Positions 6,130 to 12,706 of a DNA stretch of 12,706 nucleotides are shown in pieces (position 1 is the first letter of the stretch; each line of letters starts with the position of its first letter). A program made the translations under genes and the position numbers. The stretch comes from an uncultured Oscillospiraceae bacterium (GTDB lineage: Bacteria; Bacillota; Clostridia; Oscillospirales; Oscillospiraceae), in the NCBI GenBank assembly GCA_910588045.1, contig CAJUPS010000090.1:1-12706 (forward strand), read 5' to 3'. The notes under the pieces were generated by a model, which was not told the DNA's origin, ran no database searches, and saw only the letters and a program-made list of their open reading frames with translations.

Positions 6130-6897
6130 TTATCCGGCGGCCCGGGGCAGCGCAAGACCGAAGCTGTCCCGGAGGATGGAGGCAAGCTCCTCCTCGCCGG
6201 AAATTTGACGGGATTGAACAGTTTCCCCCTGTCGGGTGACGGTAAACTCGTCCCCTTTCAGGGATAGGATCCCCCCTGGGATACAGCGGTACAGGACCGC
6301 CTTCTGGGTAAAAACGGAACCGGGGTGATACCCCCAGTACCCATTAAGGACATCGAAGTCCACCTCCGGACTGGGCGCATCCCGGAAGGACGTCAGAGGG
6401 TGCACGCCGTCCGGGTCGTGGCGGTACACGGTGAGGACCCCGTCCTCCGTGCGGCTGGAGAAGCGCTCGCCCTCCACCACCTGTTCCCCCGCGTCCAGCA
6501 GCATGGCCCCCTTGGGACTGGGCCCGCCGAAGCCCACGTCGCACAGCCACCGCCCGCCCTCCGCCCGGACGACGATGGTCCGGTGGGACAGGGGGCGCGG
6601 GTCCGGGCGGCGGTAGGGGATGCGGGCGGCAGGGCAGTAGCAGTCGTAGCCCAGCTCCCGCAGCAGCAGATAAAACAGCTTGTTGAGCTCGAAGCAGTAC
6701 CCGCCCCGGCCCTCCTCTACCACCTTGCGGAACAGATCCTCCGGTTCCAGGGAGGGGCAGCGGCGCTCCCGGAAGATCTCCAGGTTCTCAAAGGGCACCT
6801 GCTCCAGATGGGCCCGGGTCAGCGCCCGCAGCGCCTCCGCCGTAGGGGCGGAGGGCCGGGGCGCGTGCAGCCGGGCTAAGTATGTTTCAGCGTTCAA
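6130..6897 (-). CDS. Arylamine N-acetyltransferase (NAT)
   Basis: Acetyl-CoA-dependent transfer of an acetyl group to aromatic amines, hydrazines or N-hydroxyarylamines, in the cytosol. The 255-residue protein carries the complete triad: Cys68 in RGGYCFELN, His105 in LSHRT and Asp120 in CDVGFGG; PFENL at 35-39 is also typical. The length fits bacterial NATs. The only start matching the family N-terminus (MNAETYLARL) is TTG at 6897. It lies 9 nt after the transporter stop, in the same reading frame, with no clear ribosome site, so translation probably depends on ribosomes finishing the transporter. Finding a NAT inside a corrinoid demethylation operon is unusual. It may modify an aromatic substrate or its demethylated product, which is inference. 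Confidence 0.88.
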   Translation of the reverse strand: MNAETYLARLHAPRPSAPTAEALRALTRAHLEQVPFENLEIFRERRCPSLEPEDLFRKVVEEGRGGYCFELNKLFYLLLRELGYDCYCPAARIPYRRPDPRPLSHRTIVVRAEGGRWLCDVGFGGPSPKGAMLLDAGEQVVEGERFSSRTEDGVLTVYRHDPDGVHPLTSFRDAPSPEVDFDVLNGYWGYHPGSVFTQKAVLYRCIPGGILSLKGDEFTVTRQGETVQSRQISGEEELASILRDSFGLALPRAAG

Positions 6898-6906
6898 TGT
6901 ACGATA

Positions 6907-8292
6907 TTACGCCCGGGCGTCGATCTCGCTCTGATACTGGGCCACCCGCTCCTTGGTCAGGCGGTAGCCGAAGATCAGCAGCAGCGCACCGGCGGCGCAG
7001 AAGATGGCGGGGACCAGGGCGAAGGCCACGGTCATGCCCTGGCGGGCGGCGCCCTCCAGCACGGCGCCGGACTGCCAGCCCACCGCGCTCAGGCAGGCGG
7101 CCACGATAACGCCCCGGAGGAACACGCCCACCTTCAGGGGCAGGTTCTGGAGGCCCATGATCCAGCCGGCGGCGTTCTTGCCGGTCTTCCAGGTGGCGTA
7201 GACCACGGTATCGGCGTACAGGGCCGGGGAGGAGGCGAAGGCCATGCCGTAGAAGAACTGGGCAATGGTCATCAGGGCGATGACCGCATAGGCGTTGGAG
7301 TAGAAGATGTAGATGAGGAACAGGAACACGGTCATGCCGATGTACGCGCCGATGGTGATGGTCCGGGCATCAAACTTCTGCACCAGGAAGCGGACCACAT
7401 AGGCCCCGATGATGGCCCCGATGGCGATGGACAGGGTGTATGCGGTCATGTAGCCGATGTTCCCCATGGCGTCGCGGAAGTAGTAGGCGGCGGAGGCGGC
7501 GGTGACGAACTTCACGCACCACTTGGCCAGGTCCGCGATCATGAGGATGAGCAGCTGGGGATTCTGGAACAGGGAGCGGAACATCTCGGGGATGCTGGTC
7601 TTGTTGGTCTGGGCGGCCTTGGCGTGGCTGGCGTCCTCGATCTCCTCGTAGCCGTCGGTCATCTTGAAGTGGGCGAAGTAGCCCAGGGCCATCAGAATGC
7701 CCAGACAGAACGCGGCCGCAGCAAACTTGTTCTGCTCACCGATGATACCGGCCAGCAGGTTGGCCAGGGGCAGTCCCATGTAGCTGAAGAGCAGTCCGCC
7801 GATGTTGTTCCAGGTGGCCCGGGAGGAGGACAGGGTGGCCTTGTCCTCCGGCGTCTTGCCCACGACGCTGACCAGGGTGGCGTTGGCCACGTAGCCGATG
7901 TTCCACACCACGTGGGAGATGATGGCGGCGGCGATGATGATCACGGCCGAGAGCATCTCGTTCTCACTGATGCGGATGAACTGGAAGGCGAAGAGGAAGG
8001 GCACGATCCAGGGCGTCAGGATCAGCCAGGAGCGGTAGCGGCCCCACTTCTTGGCCTTGGTGCCGTTGAGGATGCCGCCGTAGATCCAGGACAGGCAGGC
8101 ATCCACCGTGGAGAACACGGAGTTGATGAGTCCGGCGATGACGGGCGTGAAGCCGCCCAGGCCCGTCAGGAAGTCCATGAAGTAGAAGGTCTCGATGTTG
8201 CTCATGAGGACGAACCCGGCGTCGCCGACGCCGAAGAAGTTCCTCAGCGCAGATGACAGCCTCTTAGGTTCCTGCTTTGTGTTTTTTGCCAT
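6907..8292 (-). CDS. MFS transporter, GPH (MelB-like) family
   Basis: An inner-membrane symporter, probably cation-coupled, and likely importer of the methylated substrate or exporter of its product. The 461-residue protein has about 12 hydrophobic segments. It shows GPH signatures: an early Asp in SNIETFYFMDF, KWGRYRSWL in the loop after the second helix, a central loop with EMFRSLFQNPQLL, and YADTVVYATWKTGKNAAG, which matches the MelB-type ADTVDYGEWKTG block. I chose ATG at 8292 because GGGGGAG is 6 nt upstream; an in-frame TTG five codons earlier would overlap that site. It is the first gene of the operon, with a leader of about 165 nt. Family members mostly carry glycosides, but relatives in demethylase operons carry other molecules, so substrate is open. 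Confidence 0.88.
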   Translation of the reverse strand: MAKNTKQEPKRLSSALRNFFGVGDAGFVLMSNIETFYFMDFLTGLGGFTPVIAGLINSVFSTVDACLSWIYGGILNGTKAKKWGRYRSWLILTPWIVPFLFAFQFIRISENEMLSAVIIIAAAIISHVVWNIGYVANATLVSVVGKTPEDKATLSSSRATWNNIGGLLFSYMGLPLANLLAGIIGEQNKFAAAAFCLGILMALGYFAHFKMTDGYEEIEDASHAKAAQTNKTSIPEMFRSLFQNPQLLILMIADLAKWCVKFVTAASAAYYFRDAMGNIGYMTAYTLSIAIGAIIGAYVVRFLVQKFDARTITIGAYIGMTVFLFLIYIFYSNAYAVIALMTIAQFFYGMAFASSPALYADTVVYATWKTGKNAAGWIMGLQNLPLKVGVFLRGVIVAACLSAVGWQSGAVLEGAARQGMTVAFALVPAIFCAAGALLLIFGYRLTKERVAQYQSEIDARA

Positions 8293-8323
8293 TGATTTCT
8301 CCCCCAATCTAAAATTTTAATCA

Positions 8324-8339
8324 CCGCGCCGGAACGCGG
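8324..8339 (-). promoter_or_regulatory. Leader hairpin near the transporter ribosome site
   Basis: CCGCG (8324-8328) pairs with CGCGG (8335-8339) around a 6-nt loop in the operon leader, about 30 nt before the transporter start. No T-run follows, so it is not a terminator. It may be a stability or translation element. Confidence 0.3.
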
Positions 8340-8405
8340 ATGATCACACACTTACAACTCCCGCCTTGCTTTTCCAGGAATGGCCCTCCTTTGTTTTGCT
8401 GTAGC

Positions 8406-8421
8406 CGGACGAAACGGTCCG
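8406..8421. promoter_or_regulatory. Inverted repeat in operon leader
   Basis: CGGAC-GAAACG-GTCCG, a 16-bp dyad about 37 bp downstream of the predicted transcription start. It could be an operator for a repressor or a leader hairpin. I cannot choose between these. Confidence 0.3.
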
Positions 8422-8464
8422 AAATAAGCTATTCCCAGCATTTTGAACCATTTGCCTAATTTAC

Positions 8465-8493
8465 ATCCTATTCTTTTTCCCCTTATTTGTCAA
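8465..8493 (-). promoter_or_regulatory. Promoter of the corrinoid operon
   Basis: On the minus strand: TTGACA (8493-8488), a 17-bp spacer, TAGGAT (8470-8465). The expected start near 8458 gives a leader of about 165 nt before the transporter. The region between this and the divergent regulator promoter is about 50 bp. It contains a 5-bp dyad GGAAA/TTTCC (8508-8522) that could be an operator. Confidence 0.65.
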
Positions 8494-8567
8494 TCAGCAC
8501 AAATCCGGGAAACAAATTTTCCTCTAAATTGCAGAATTATCCCCTTCCTTTTCCACAAAAATGAGGA

Positions 8568-8573
8568 TATACT
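8568..8573 (+). promoter_or_regulatory. Possible -10 box of the regulator gene
   Basis: TATACT on the plus strand, about 50 bp before the regulator start. The hexamer 17 bp upstream (TTCCTT) is a poor -35 match, so the promoter is weak or activator-dependent. Confidence 0.35.
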
Positions 8574-8626
8574 ATTCCTGTGATCTCCCACTCTTTCGAT
8601 TTGCCGCCAAGGAGGTGCCCCCAGTG

Positions 8627-10177
8627 ATGTACAAGCCCCCCCGCACGCCCCGCCGCCAACTGGCTCTGTCCCTCCAGCTGGTCGCCGACGAGCTGGACGA
8701 CCTGCTCTGGGACTTCACCCTGGAGACGGAGGACCGCGCCCGCTTCTACAGTTTCCGCATATACGACCCCGGCCGGCCCCTGGAGCCGGACACCCTGTAT
8801 ATCCTGAATCCCTCGAAAGAGAGCTGCCGGTATTTCCCCGCCAGTGACTATCCCTATTTGTCCATCGGCGACTGGGAGGGGGCGGCGGAGCACATCTGCG
8901 TCCGCGGACAGGATTTTCTGGCGGTGGTCAACATCCTCTCCCATATTTTCCAGCGCTTCCGGGACTTTGAGGCGGAGCTCAACTGGATTCTGAACCACGG
9001 CGGCGACCTGGACACCCTGTGCGCCGCTGCCACCGCGTACCTGCAAAACCCGGTCTACCTTCACGACAGCGTTTTTGCCATCCTGGCCCTGCCCTGCCAT
9101 GTGGAGGGGATGCTGGAGCTGGACTACAACCCGGAGACCGGGAAGTATTTCATCCCCCTGTGGCTGGTGGAGGATTTCAAGTTCAGCGAGGGCTATCGGG
9201 AGACCCTGCGGCAGACCAGGGCGGCCATCTGGGGGACCAATCAGTACCCCTACCACATGCGCTCCCTGTACGTCAACATCTGGGATATAAACTACTACCG
9301 CGCCCGTCTTCTGGTCAACGAGCTCCACGTCGCCCTGCGCCCCAGCGACGGACTGCTGCTGGAGTATCTGGCGGACTACGTGCTGCTGATTCTCCGCCGG
9401 GACGACATCGTCTCCGTCCAGAACCGCCGGGACCTGGTCAGCACCCTGCAAAATCTCATTGCCACCGGCGAGGCGGACCGCCGGGACCTGCAAATTCTCA
9501 TGACCACCCTGGGCTGGCGGGAGACGGGGCGCTTTTTGATGGCGAAGCTGCAAAGTCAGGAGCAGAGGAACGCCGTCACCAGTATAACGGTGCTGCGCAG
9601 CAGTCTGTCCGCCGCCTTTCCCGAGGCGTTCATCTTCTTTTATGAGCGGCAGCTGTGTATGGTCACGGATTTGAACGCCTCCGGCCTGGATCAGCCCGCC
9701 TTCCGTTCGCGGCTGGCCCCCTTCCTCCGGGATAGTCTCATGTACGCCGGGGTCTCTCTGCCGGTGGATGGCATTCTGGACCTGAACACCGCCTACATTC
9801 AGGCCAACTATGCCATGGAGCGCGCCTTCCGGATGCGGGGCCACCAGTGGTGCGTGAGCTTTGACAGCTGTGCGCTGGAGTATCTGCTCTCCCATGTGGA
9901 GACGCCCACGCCCCTCTCCCAGTACCTGGCCCCGGTGCCCCGGTTTCTGCGGCAGTACGACTTGGAGCACGGCAGCCAGTATTACGCCACACTGCGGGCC
10001 TTTCTTCAGAATGAGCGCAGCATCCCCAAAACTGCCGCCGCCCTGATTATCCACCGTACCACCTTGCTCTACCGTCTGGAGAAGATCATCTCACTGACAA
10101 AGATCGACCTGGACGACGAGGCGGCCCGCCTCTACCTCCAGCTCTCCTTCCACCTGTCGGAAGAACCTTTTTCTTGA
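8627..10177 (+). CDS. PucR-like transcriptional regulator (C-terminal HTH_30)
   Basis: Probable activator of the divergent corrinoid operon, sensing its substrate. The 516-residue protein has an N-terminal part I do not recognise (about 1-270, possibly sensory), a middle GGDEF-like/CdaR-type region as in many PucR proteins, and a C-terminal PucR helix-turn-helix (about 445-510: TLRAFLQNERSIPKTAAAL, HRTTLLYRLEKI, AARLYLQLSF). The reading frame is open from an ATG at 8561, but that codon overlaps the likely -10 box. AAGGAGGT at 8609-8616 places the start at GTG 8624 or the adjacent ATG 8627. The final codons and the stop lie in a repeat hairpin (10163-10190). A ~500-codon open frame on the opposite strand is a shadow produced by the high GC content. 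Confidence 0.85.
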   Translation: MYKPPRTPRRQLALSLQLVADELDDLLWDFTLETEDRARFYSFRIYDPGRPLEPDTLYILNPSKESCRYFPASDYPYLSIGDWEGAAEHICVRGQDFLAVVNILSHIFQRFRDFEAELNWILNHGGDLDTLCAAATAYLQNPVYLHDSVFAILALPCHVEGMLELDYNPETGKYFIPLWLVEDFKFSEGYRETLRQTRAAIWGTNQYPYHMRSLYVNIWDINYYRARLLVNELHVALRPSDGLLLEYLADYVLLILRRDDIVSVQNRRDLVSTLQNLIATGEADRRDLQILMTTLGWRETGRFLMAKLQSQEQRNAVTSITVLRSSLSAAFPEAFIFFYERQLCMVTDLNASGLDQPAFRSRLAPFLRDSLMYAGVSLPVDGILDLNTAYIQANYAMERAFRMRGHQWCVSFDSCALEYLLSHVETPTPLSQYLAPVPRFLRQYDLEHGSQYYATLRAFLQNERSIPKTAAALIIHRTTLLYRLEKIISLTKIDLDDEAARLYLQLSFHLSEEPFS

Positions 10178-10200
10178 AAGAAAAAGGTTCCCAAAAAGAA
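10163..10200 (+). repeat. Repeat hairpin overlapping the regulator stop codon
   Basis: GAACCTTTTTCTT (10163-10175) pairs perfectly with AAGAAAAAGGTTC (10178-10190), followed by CCAAAAAGAAC. This matches the first hairpin and CAAAA linker of the repeats at 57-124 and 12362-12425; a second hairpin is not evident here. The regulator's last four codons and stop are inside it. It has no T-run beyond the stem, so it is a poor terminator. Confidence 0.5.
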
Positions 10201-10271
10201 CTTTAGCACGCTCTGCGGTCCCTGCTGTTCCAACATTCCCGCCCGGTAACATACTGCTTCTGCACGCACAG

Positions 10272-10302
10272 CGGCCCCCGGCGCAATATGCGCCGGGGGC
10301 CG
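10272..10302 (+). terminator. Terminator of the regulator gene
   Basis: A perfect 14-bp GC-rich stem, CGGCCCCCGGCGCA with its complement and a 3-nt loop, followed by TTTGGTTCTCTTTT on the plus strand. It lies between two convergent genes and could also stop minus-strand transcription from the DUF4349 gene, although no T-run follows in that direction. Confidence 0.75.
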
Positions 10303-10323
10303 TTTGGTTCTCTTTTACGCTGT

Positions 10324-11340
10324 CTATTTCTTCTCCTCCTGCTCCTCATCCGCTTTCACTGCGTCTTTTTCCACCGGCAGGGGAGGGGCGGCCATCTTTT
10401 TCCTGCTCCTTCTTCTCCGGAAGAACAGGACTGCTGCCGCAATCACCGCGATCAGGATCAGCAGCGACAGCCAGTTCCGCGCCACAAAGATAGCGAAATC
10501 GTCCAGATTTGCCACACCGCTGGACAGCCCGCTGGAGAAAGCGGAGGCGATCCGGTCGCCGAAGGTCACGGGCGCCTCCTCATCCGTGGAGAGCCGGTAG
10601 ACCTCCCGGAGATAGATGCTGACCGTGGAATAATTGATCTGGCTGTCGTACTGCCGCAGACTTCCGGTGAGGTACTCGATCTGTAGCTCCGTCTCGCTGA
10701 TGGCGCTCTCAATGGTGATGATGTCCGCCATGTTCTCCGCCTTGCCCAACAGCTCCTGGAGCCGCTCCAGCTTGATGCGCTGGGTGGCCAGCCGGGCCTC
10801 CTGGTCGTAGTACGCCTCGCTGACGTCCTCCAGGTACTCGGACCGGTTGGTCACGTGGGCGGTCTCCCCGGCCCGGTCCAGGAAGGTGATAAAGTTCTTC
10901 ACCGGCACCCGGACGGTGCAGTCGAGACTGCGGTAGTGCCCGCCCTGGTTGACGCTGCGGCTCTCGAAGTAGCCGCCCAGCTCGTTGACCACATCCTCCA
11001 GGGCCTGCTGGGCCTCATCGAACTCCTTGGTCTCCAGGCTCATGTCGGCGGTGTAGATGATCTTGGCGTTGGCGGGCACGCCGCCGTAGCTGCCGTTCAT
11101 TCCGCCGTAGCCGCCCTCAGGGCTCTCCGGTTCGGGAGCAGGCATAGCATCGCTCTCCCAGCCCATCTCCTCCATGGGCATGTCGTATTTCTCGTCGGTG
11201 GCAAAGTGTACCGCATCCAACGCGCTGGGCGCGGTTTGTGCGGCGGAGTTCATGTCTCCGCCCTTGGCGCTGCCGCCGCAGGCGGCTAGGGACAGCAGCA
11301 GCATGGCGCTCCACAACAGGGCAAACAGTCTCTTTTTCAT
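10324..11340 (-). CDS. DUF4349 domain lipoprotein
   Basis: A 338-residue envelope protein of unknown function. A lipoprotein signal (MKKRLFALLWSAMLLLSLAAC) puts the lipidated cysteine at residue 21. A low-complexity Gly/Pro/Ser/Glu linker follows, then the DUF4349 region (about 90-270), which includes a probable coiled coil with a run of Arg/Gln/Glu/Leu (ARLATQRIKLERLQELLGKA). A single transmembrane helix at about 285-307 (NWLSLLILIAVIAAAVLFF) precedes an Arg/Lys-rich and then acidic cytosolic tail. The protein would be tethered at both ends outside the membrane. The frame is open further upstream, but ATG 11340 has AAGGAGGA at ideal spacing and begins the signal peptide. It lies 88 nt after the HAD gene and may be co-transcribed with it; I see no clear promoter in the gap. 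Confidence 0.85.
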   Translation of the reverse strand: MKKRLFALLWSAMLLLSLAACGGSAKGGDMNSAAQTAPSALDAVHFATDEKYDMPMEEMGWESDAMPAPEPESPEGGYGGMNGSYGGVPANAKIIYTADMSLETKEFDEAQQALEDVVNELGGYFESRSVNQGGHYRSLDCTVRVPVKNFITFLDRAGETAHVTNRSEYLEDVSEAYYDQEARLATQRIKLERLQELLGKAENMADIITIESAISETELQIEYLTGSLRQYDSQINYSTVSIYLREVYRLSTDEEAPVTFGDRIASAFSSGLSSGVANLDDFAIFVARNWLSLLILIAVIAAAVLFFRRRRSRKKMAAPPLPVEKDAVKADEEQEEKK

Positions 11341-11428
11341 CCGAATTTCCTCCTTTTTTATTTCTGCAAGTGACCTACACTGATACAGACGCAAAGGGAG
11401 GGGAAATGTTCCGCCGCTCGGAAAAATT

Positions 11429-12274
11429 TTATCGGATGGCCCGCAGTTGGTTCATATTTTCCTCATAGAGCTGCTGGCTGACGGCCATTTTCCGGATGAC
11501 GTTCTTCACGGTGATTTCCAGCTCAGTGCCCTCCCGGTAGTCGGCGGGGTAGATAAAGTCCACCCGTCCCTGCCGCAGCAGCTGCTCCACGCCCCGGCGG
11601 TTCACCGCCTGATAGACGGCGATGGCCTGCCCGCCGTAGGCCCGCATCATCTTCATGCAGGGCACGTCGCTCAGGCCGTCCCCCAGGTAGATCATATTGG
11701 GAAAGGGGACTCTCTTGCTGTCGTCCGGCATCGAGTCGTTGAGGGTCCGGTCGTCGGAGACGTCCAGCACGCCCTTGTTGATCCGGTAGACGAACTGGGT
11801 TTTTGCGGTAAAGTTCACCGCCAGCCTGGGCCAAGTGGGTTTTCCCTCGCCGTCGTAATAGAACTCGCTGGCGTAAATTTCCTTAAATTCCTTTGCAATG
11901 GCGCTGCCTTCGATGATTTCCCGCAGTCCGGAGGAGATCACATAGTGTTCCACCTGGACGCCCAGGAGGCCGCCATAGCGGTTGATCCTCTCGAACCAAT
12001 CTATGACGCCGGGGAAGAAGGAAATACTTCTTCCGCAGTGGTTCAGACTCTGCCGCGTCAGCGGCAGGGATCTTTTTTCCGATTCCCTGAGCATGGTGTA
12101 CATGTAGGCCAGCACGCCGTCCATTTTTTCTTTTCTTCCGAAGTCGTTGGCGATTTTCCAGAAGTCCCCCGGGGCCAGCCCCAGGGAGGGGATAAAGGCG
12201 TAGTTTTGCATGTCCTGGGTGCAGAGGGTTTTGTCGAAGTCATAGAGCAGTGCTACTATTGTCTTGTTCGGCAT
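11429..12274 (-). CDS. HAD-superfamily hydrolase (phosphoserine-phosphatase-like subclass)
   Basis: Cytosolic phosphatase of unknown substrate, 281 residues. HAD motifs in order: YDFDKTLC (11-18; nucleophile Asp12, acid/base Asp14), SSG in YVISSGLREI, a lysine in NFTAKTQF or the nearby INKG, and GDGLSDVPCM. A helical cap lies between motif I and motif II, as in class I HADs. AAAGGAG lies about 7 nt upstream of ATG 12274. The leader has a perfect 9-bp hairpin (12290-12310) directly before the ribosome site. It shares strand and spacing with the DUF4349 gene but no obvious pathway. Confidence 0.85.
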   Translation of the reverse strand: MPNKTIVALLYDFDKTLCTQDMQNYAFIPSLGLAPGDFWKIANDFGRKEKMDGVLAYMYTMLRESEKRSLPLTRQSLNHCGRSISFFPGVIDWFERINRYGGLLGVQVEHYVISSGLREIIEGSAIAKEFKEIYASEFYYDGEGKPTWPRLAVNFTAKTQFVYRINKGVLDVSDDRTLNDSMPDDSKRVPFPNMIYLGDGLSDVPCMKMMRAYGGQAIAVYQAVNRRGVEQLLRQGRVDFIYPADYREGTELEITVKNVIRKMAVSQQLYEENMNQLRAIR

Positions 12275-12289
12275 GGCAGCTCTCCTTTC

Positions 12290-12310
12290 TTCGCGCGCTC
12301 TGCGCGCGAA
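12290..12310 (-). promoter_or_regulatory. Perfect hairpin directly upstream of the HAD ribosome site
   Basis: TTCGCGCGC (12290-12298) and GCGCGCGAA (12302-12310) form a 9-bp stem with a 3-nt loop. It ends 1-2 nt before the AAGGAG ribosome site of the HAD gene. It could modulate translation or be the end of a repeat. No clear promoter is visible upstream. Confidence 0.4.
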
Positions 12311-12361
12311 CGGTAACGTTTTCTCGTCCTACCCCGGGAGCTGCGCGCCCCCGGACTCCGC

Positions 12362-12425
12362 GCCTACTTTTGCCCCGCGGCAAAAGTAGGCAAAAACGCG
12401 CTTAAACCTACGGTTTAAGAATCCC
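12362..12425 (+). repeat. Two-hairpin intergenic repeat, right copy
   Basis: A perfect 13-bp hairpin (GCCTACTTTTGCC with its complement, 12362-12391), linker AAAAACGCG, a second perfect hairpin CTTAAACC-TAC-GGTTTAAG (12401-12419), then AATCCC. The order of parts is the same as the left copy (57-124), which is inverted relative to this one, while both stems have different sequences. Confidence 0.65.
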
Positions 12426-12430
12426 TTGGC

Positions 12431-12455
12431 GGGAGCGGCGCGGCGCGCCGCTCCC
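12431..12455. repeat. GC-rich inverted repeat
   Basis: GGGAGCGGCGC-GGC-GCGCCGCTCCC, a perfect 11-bp stem with a 3-nt loop, 5 nt after the second-hairpin repeat. No T-run follows on either strand, so it is probably part of the repeat unit and not a terminator. Confidence 0.55.
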
Positions 12456-12706
12456 TATGCGGGGGATTTGCGAAGTGCGGTGCGTATTGGGTTAGGCGAA
12501 GCCGCCGAATTTCAGGTCCTACGGGCATCTGATCTAGTGGTCTGGCACTTGTAGAACTCCGGCTGACGCCCTTTCAAAGAGAGACCCCCTGCAAGGGGGA
12601 CCCTATTAACGGATGTGCCTACCGCACCGAAAGGCAGCGTAAGACCCCCGTTAGAGCGCATCCGCCAACGCTTCGCCCCCTGACGGCCCAGAGCACTCCG
12701 CAGAAA
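12456..12706. other. Non-coding stretch with small inverted repeat
   Basis: No ORF with a ribosome site and no promoter are visible in this 250-bp stretch. It holds one short stem (CCCCCT-GCA-AGGGGG, 12585-12599), and GAAGTGC near 12473 could pair with GCACTT near 12546. It may be an extension of the repeat cluster or an unrecognised structured RNA. I cannot assign it. Confidence 0.35.

Noticed and set aside
3928..6208. Long plus-strand open frames (about 440 codons each) opposite the corrinoid and methyltransferase genes
   Set aside because: They are His/Gly/Val/Asp-rich translations of the antisense of well-identified genes, without domains or ribosome sites.
8240..8351. Possible GTG-initiated upstream ORF overlapping the transporter start
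   Set aside because: It has a weak ribosome site and a non-ATG start, and no conservation can be checked. Likely chance.
8293..8458. Cobalamin riboswitch in the operon leader
   Set aside because: No B12-box-like GCCACTG and none of the expected core pairing is visible, despite the corrinoid context.
8537..10054. A ~505-codon open frame antisense to the regulator gene
   Set aside because: It has low-complexity, Gly/Gln/Val-rich composition with no recognisable domain, and it mirrors a regulator with clear PucR motifs. This is a shadow of GC-rich coding DNA.
12456..12706. tRNA or rRNA fragment at the right end
   Set aside because: No cloverleaf, no CCA-adjacent acceptor stem and no recognisable rRNA core sequence.

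Overview
The window is GC-rich bacterial DNA (12.7 kb, no rRNA, tRNA or CRISPR) and looks like an anaerobic, acetogen-like Clostridia member, probably a gut Oscillospiraceae. This rests on strong AGGAGG-type ribosome sites, TTGACA/TAAAAT promoters, a corrinoid/tetrahydrofolate methyl-transfer operon, and two-hairpin intergenic repeats of a kind I associate with that family. The taxonomy is inference.

Left flank (1-1484): a two-hairpin repeat, then a HAD-IIA sugar-phosphatase-like gene on the minus strand. Upstream of that gene is a compact locus that looks like a type I toxin-antitoxin module. A 28-codon ORF on the minus strand (1204-1290) has its own consensus promoter and a Shine-Dalgarno buried in an 8-bp hairpin. 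An oppositely directed ~100-nt RNA starts from a perfect-spacing promoter (1103-1131) and ends at a hairpin that overlaps the end of the small ORF. No automatic gene call covers this locus.

Centre (1485-10177): one minus-strand operon with a divergently transcribed PucR-like regulator. In transcription order it encodes a GPH-type MFS transporter, an arylamine N-acetyltransferase, a methyl-tetrahydrofolate:corrinoid methyltransferase, a corrinoid protein, a UroD-superfamily methyltransferase, a [2Fe-2S]/ASKHA corrinoid-activating protein and a Cys-rich DUF2284 protein. This is the full set for corrinoid-dependent demethylation: import, methyl transfer from substrate to Co(I)-corrinoid, transfer to tetrahydrofolate, and reductive reactivation of the corrinoid. 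The methyl donor cannot be read from sequence. The acetyltransferase inside the operon and the changed zinc-site residues in the substrate methyltransferase make an unusual (perhaps aromatic) substrate plausible. A strong terminator-like hairpin separates the stoichiometric pathway genes from the catalytic activase.

Right flank (10178-12706): a repeat hairpin that overlaps the regulator's stop codon, a terminator, a DUF4349 lipoprotein, a second HAD phosphatase, and ~430 bp of non-coding DNA. That last stretch holds another copy of the two-hairpin repeat and further inverted repeats.
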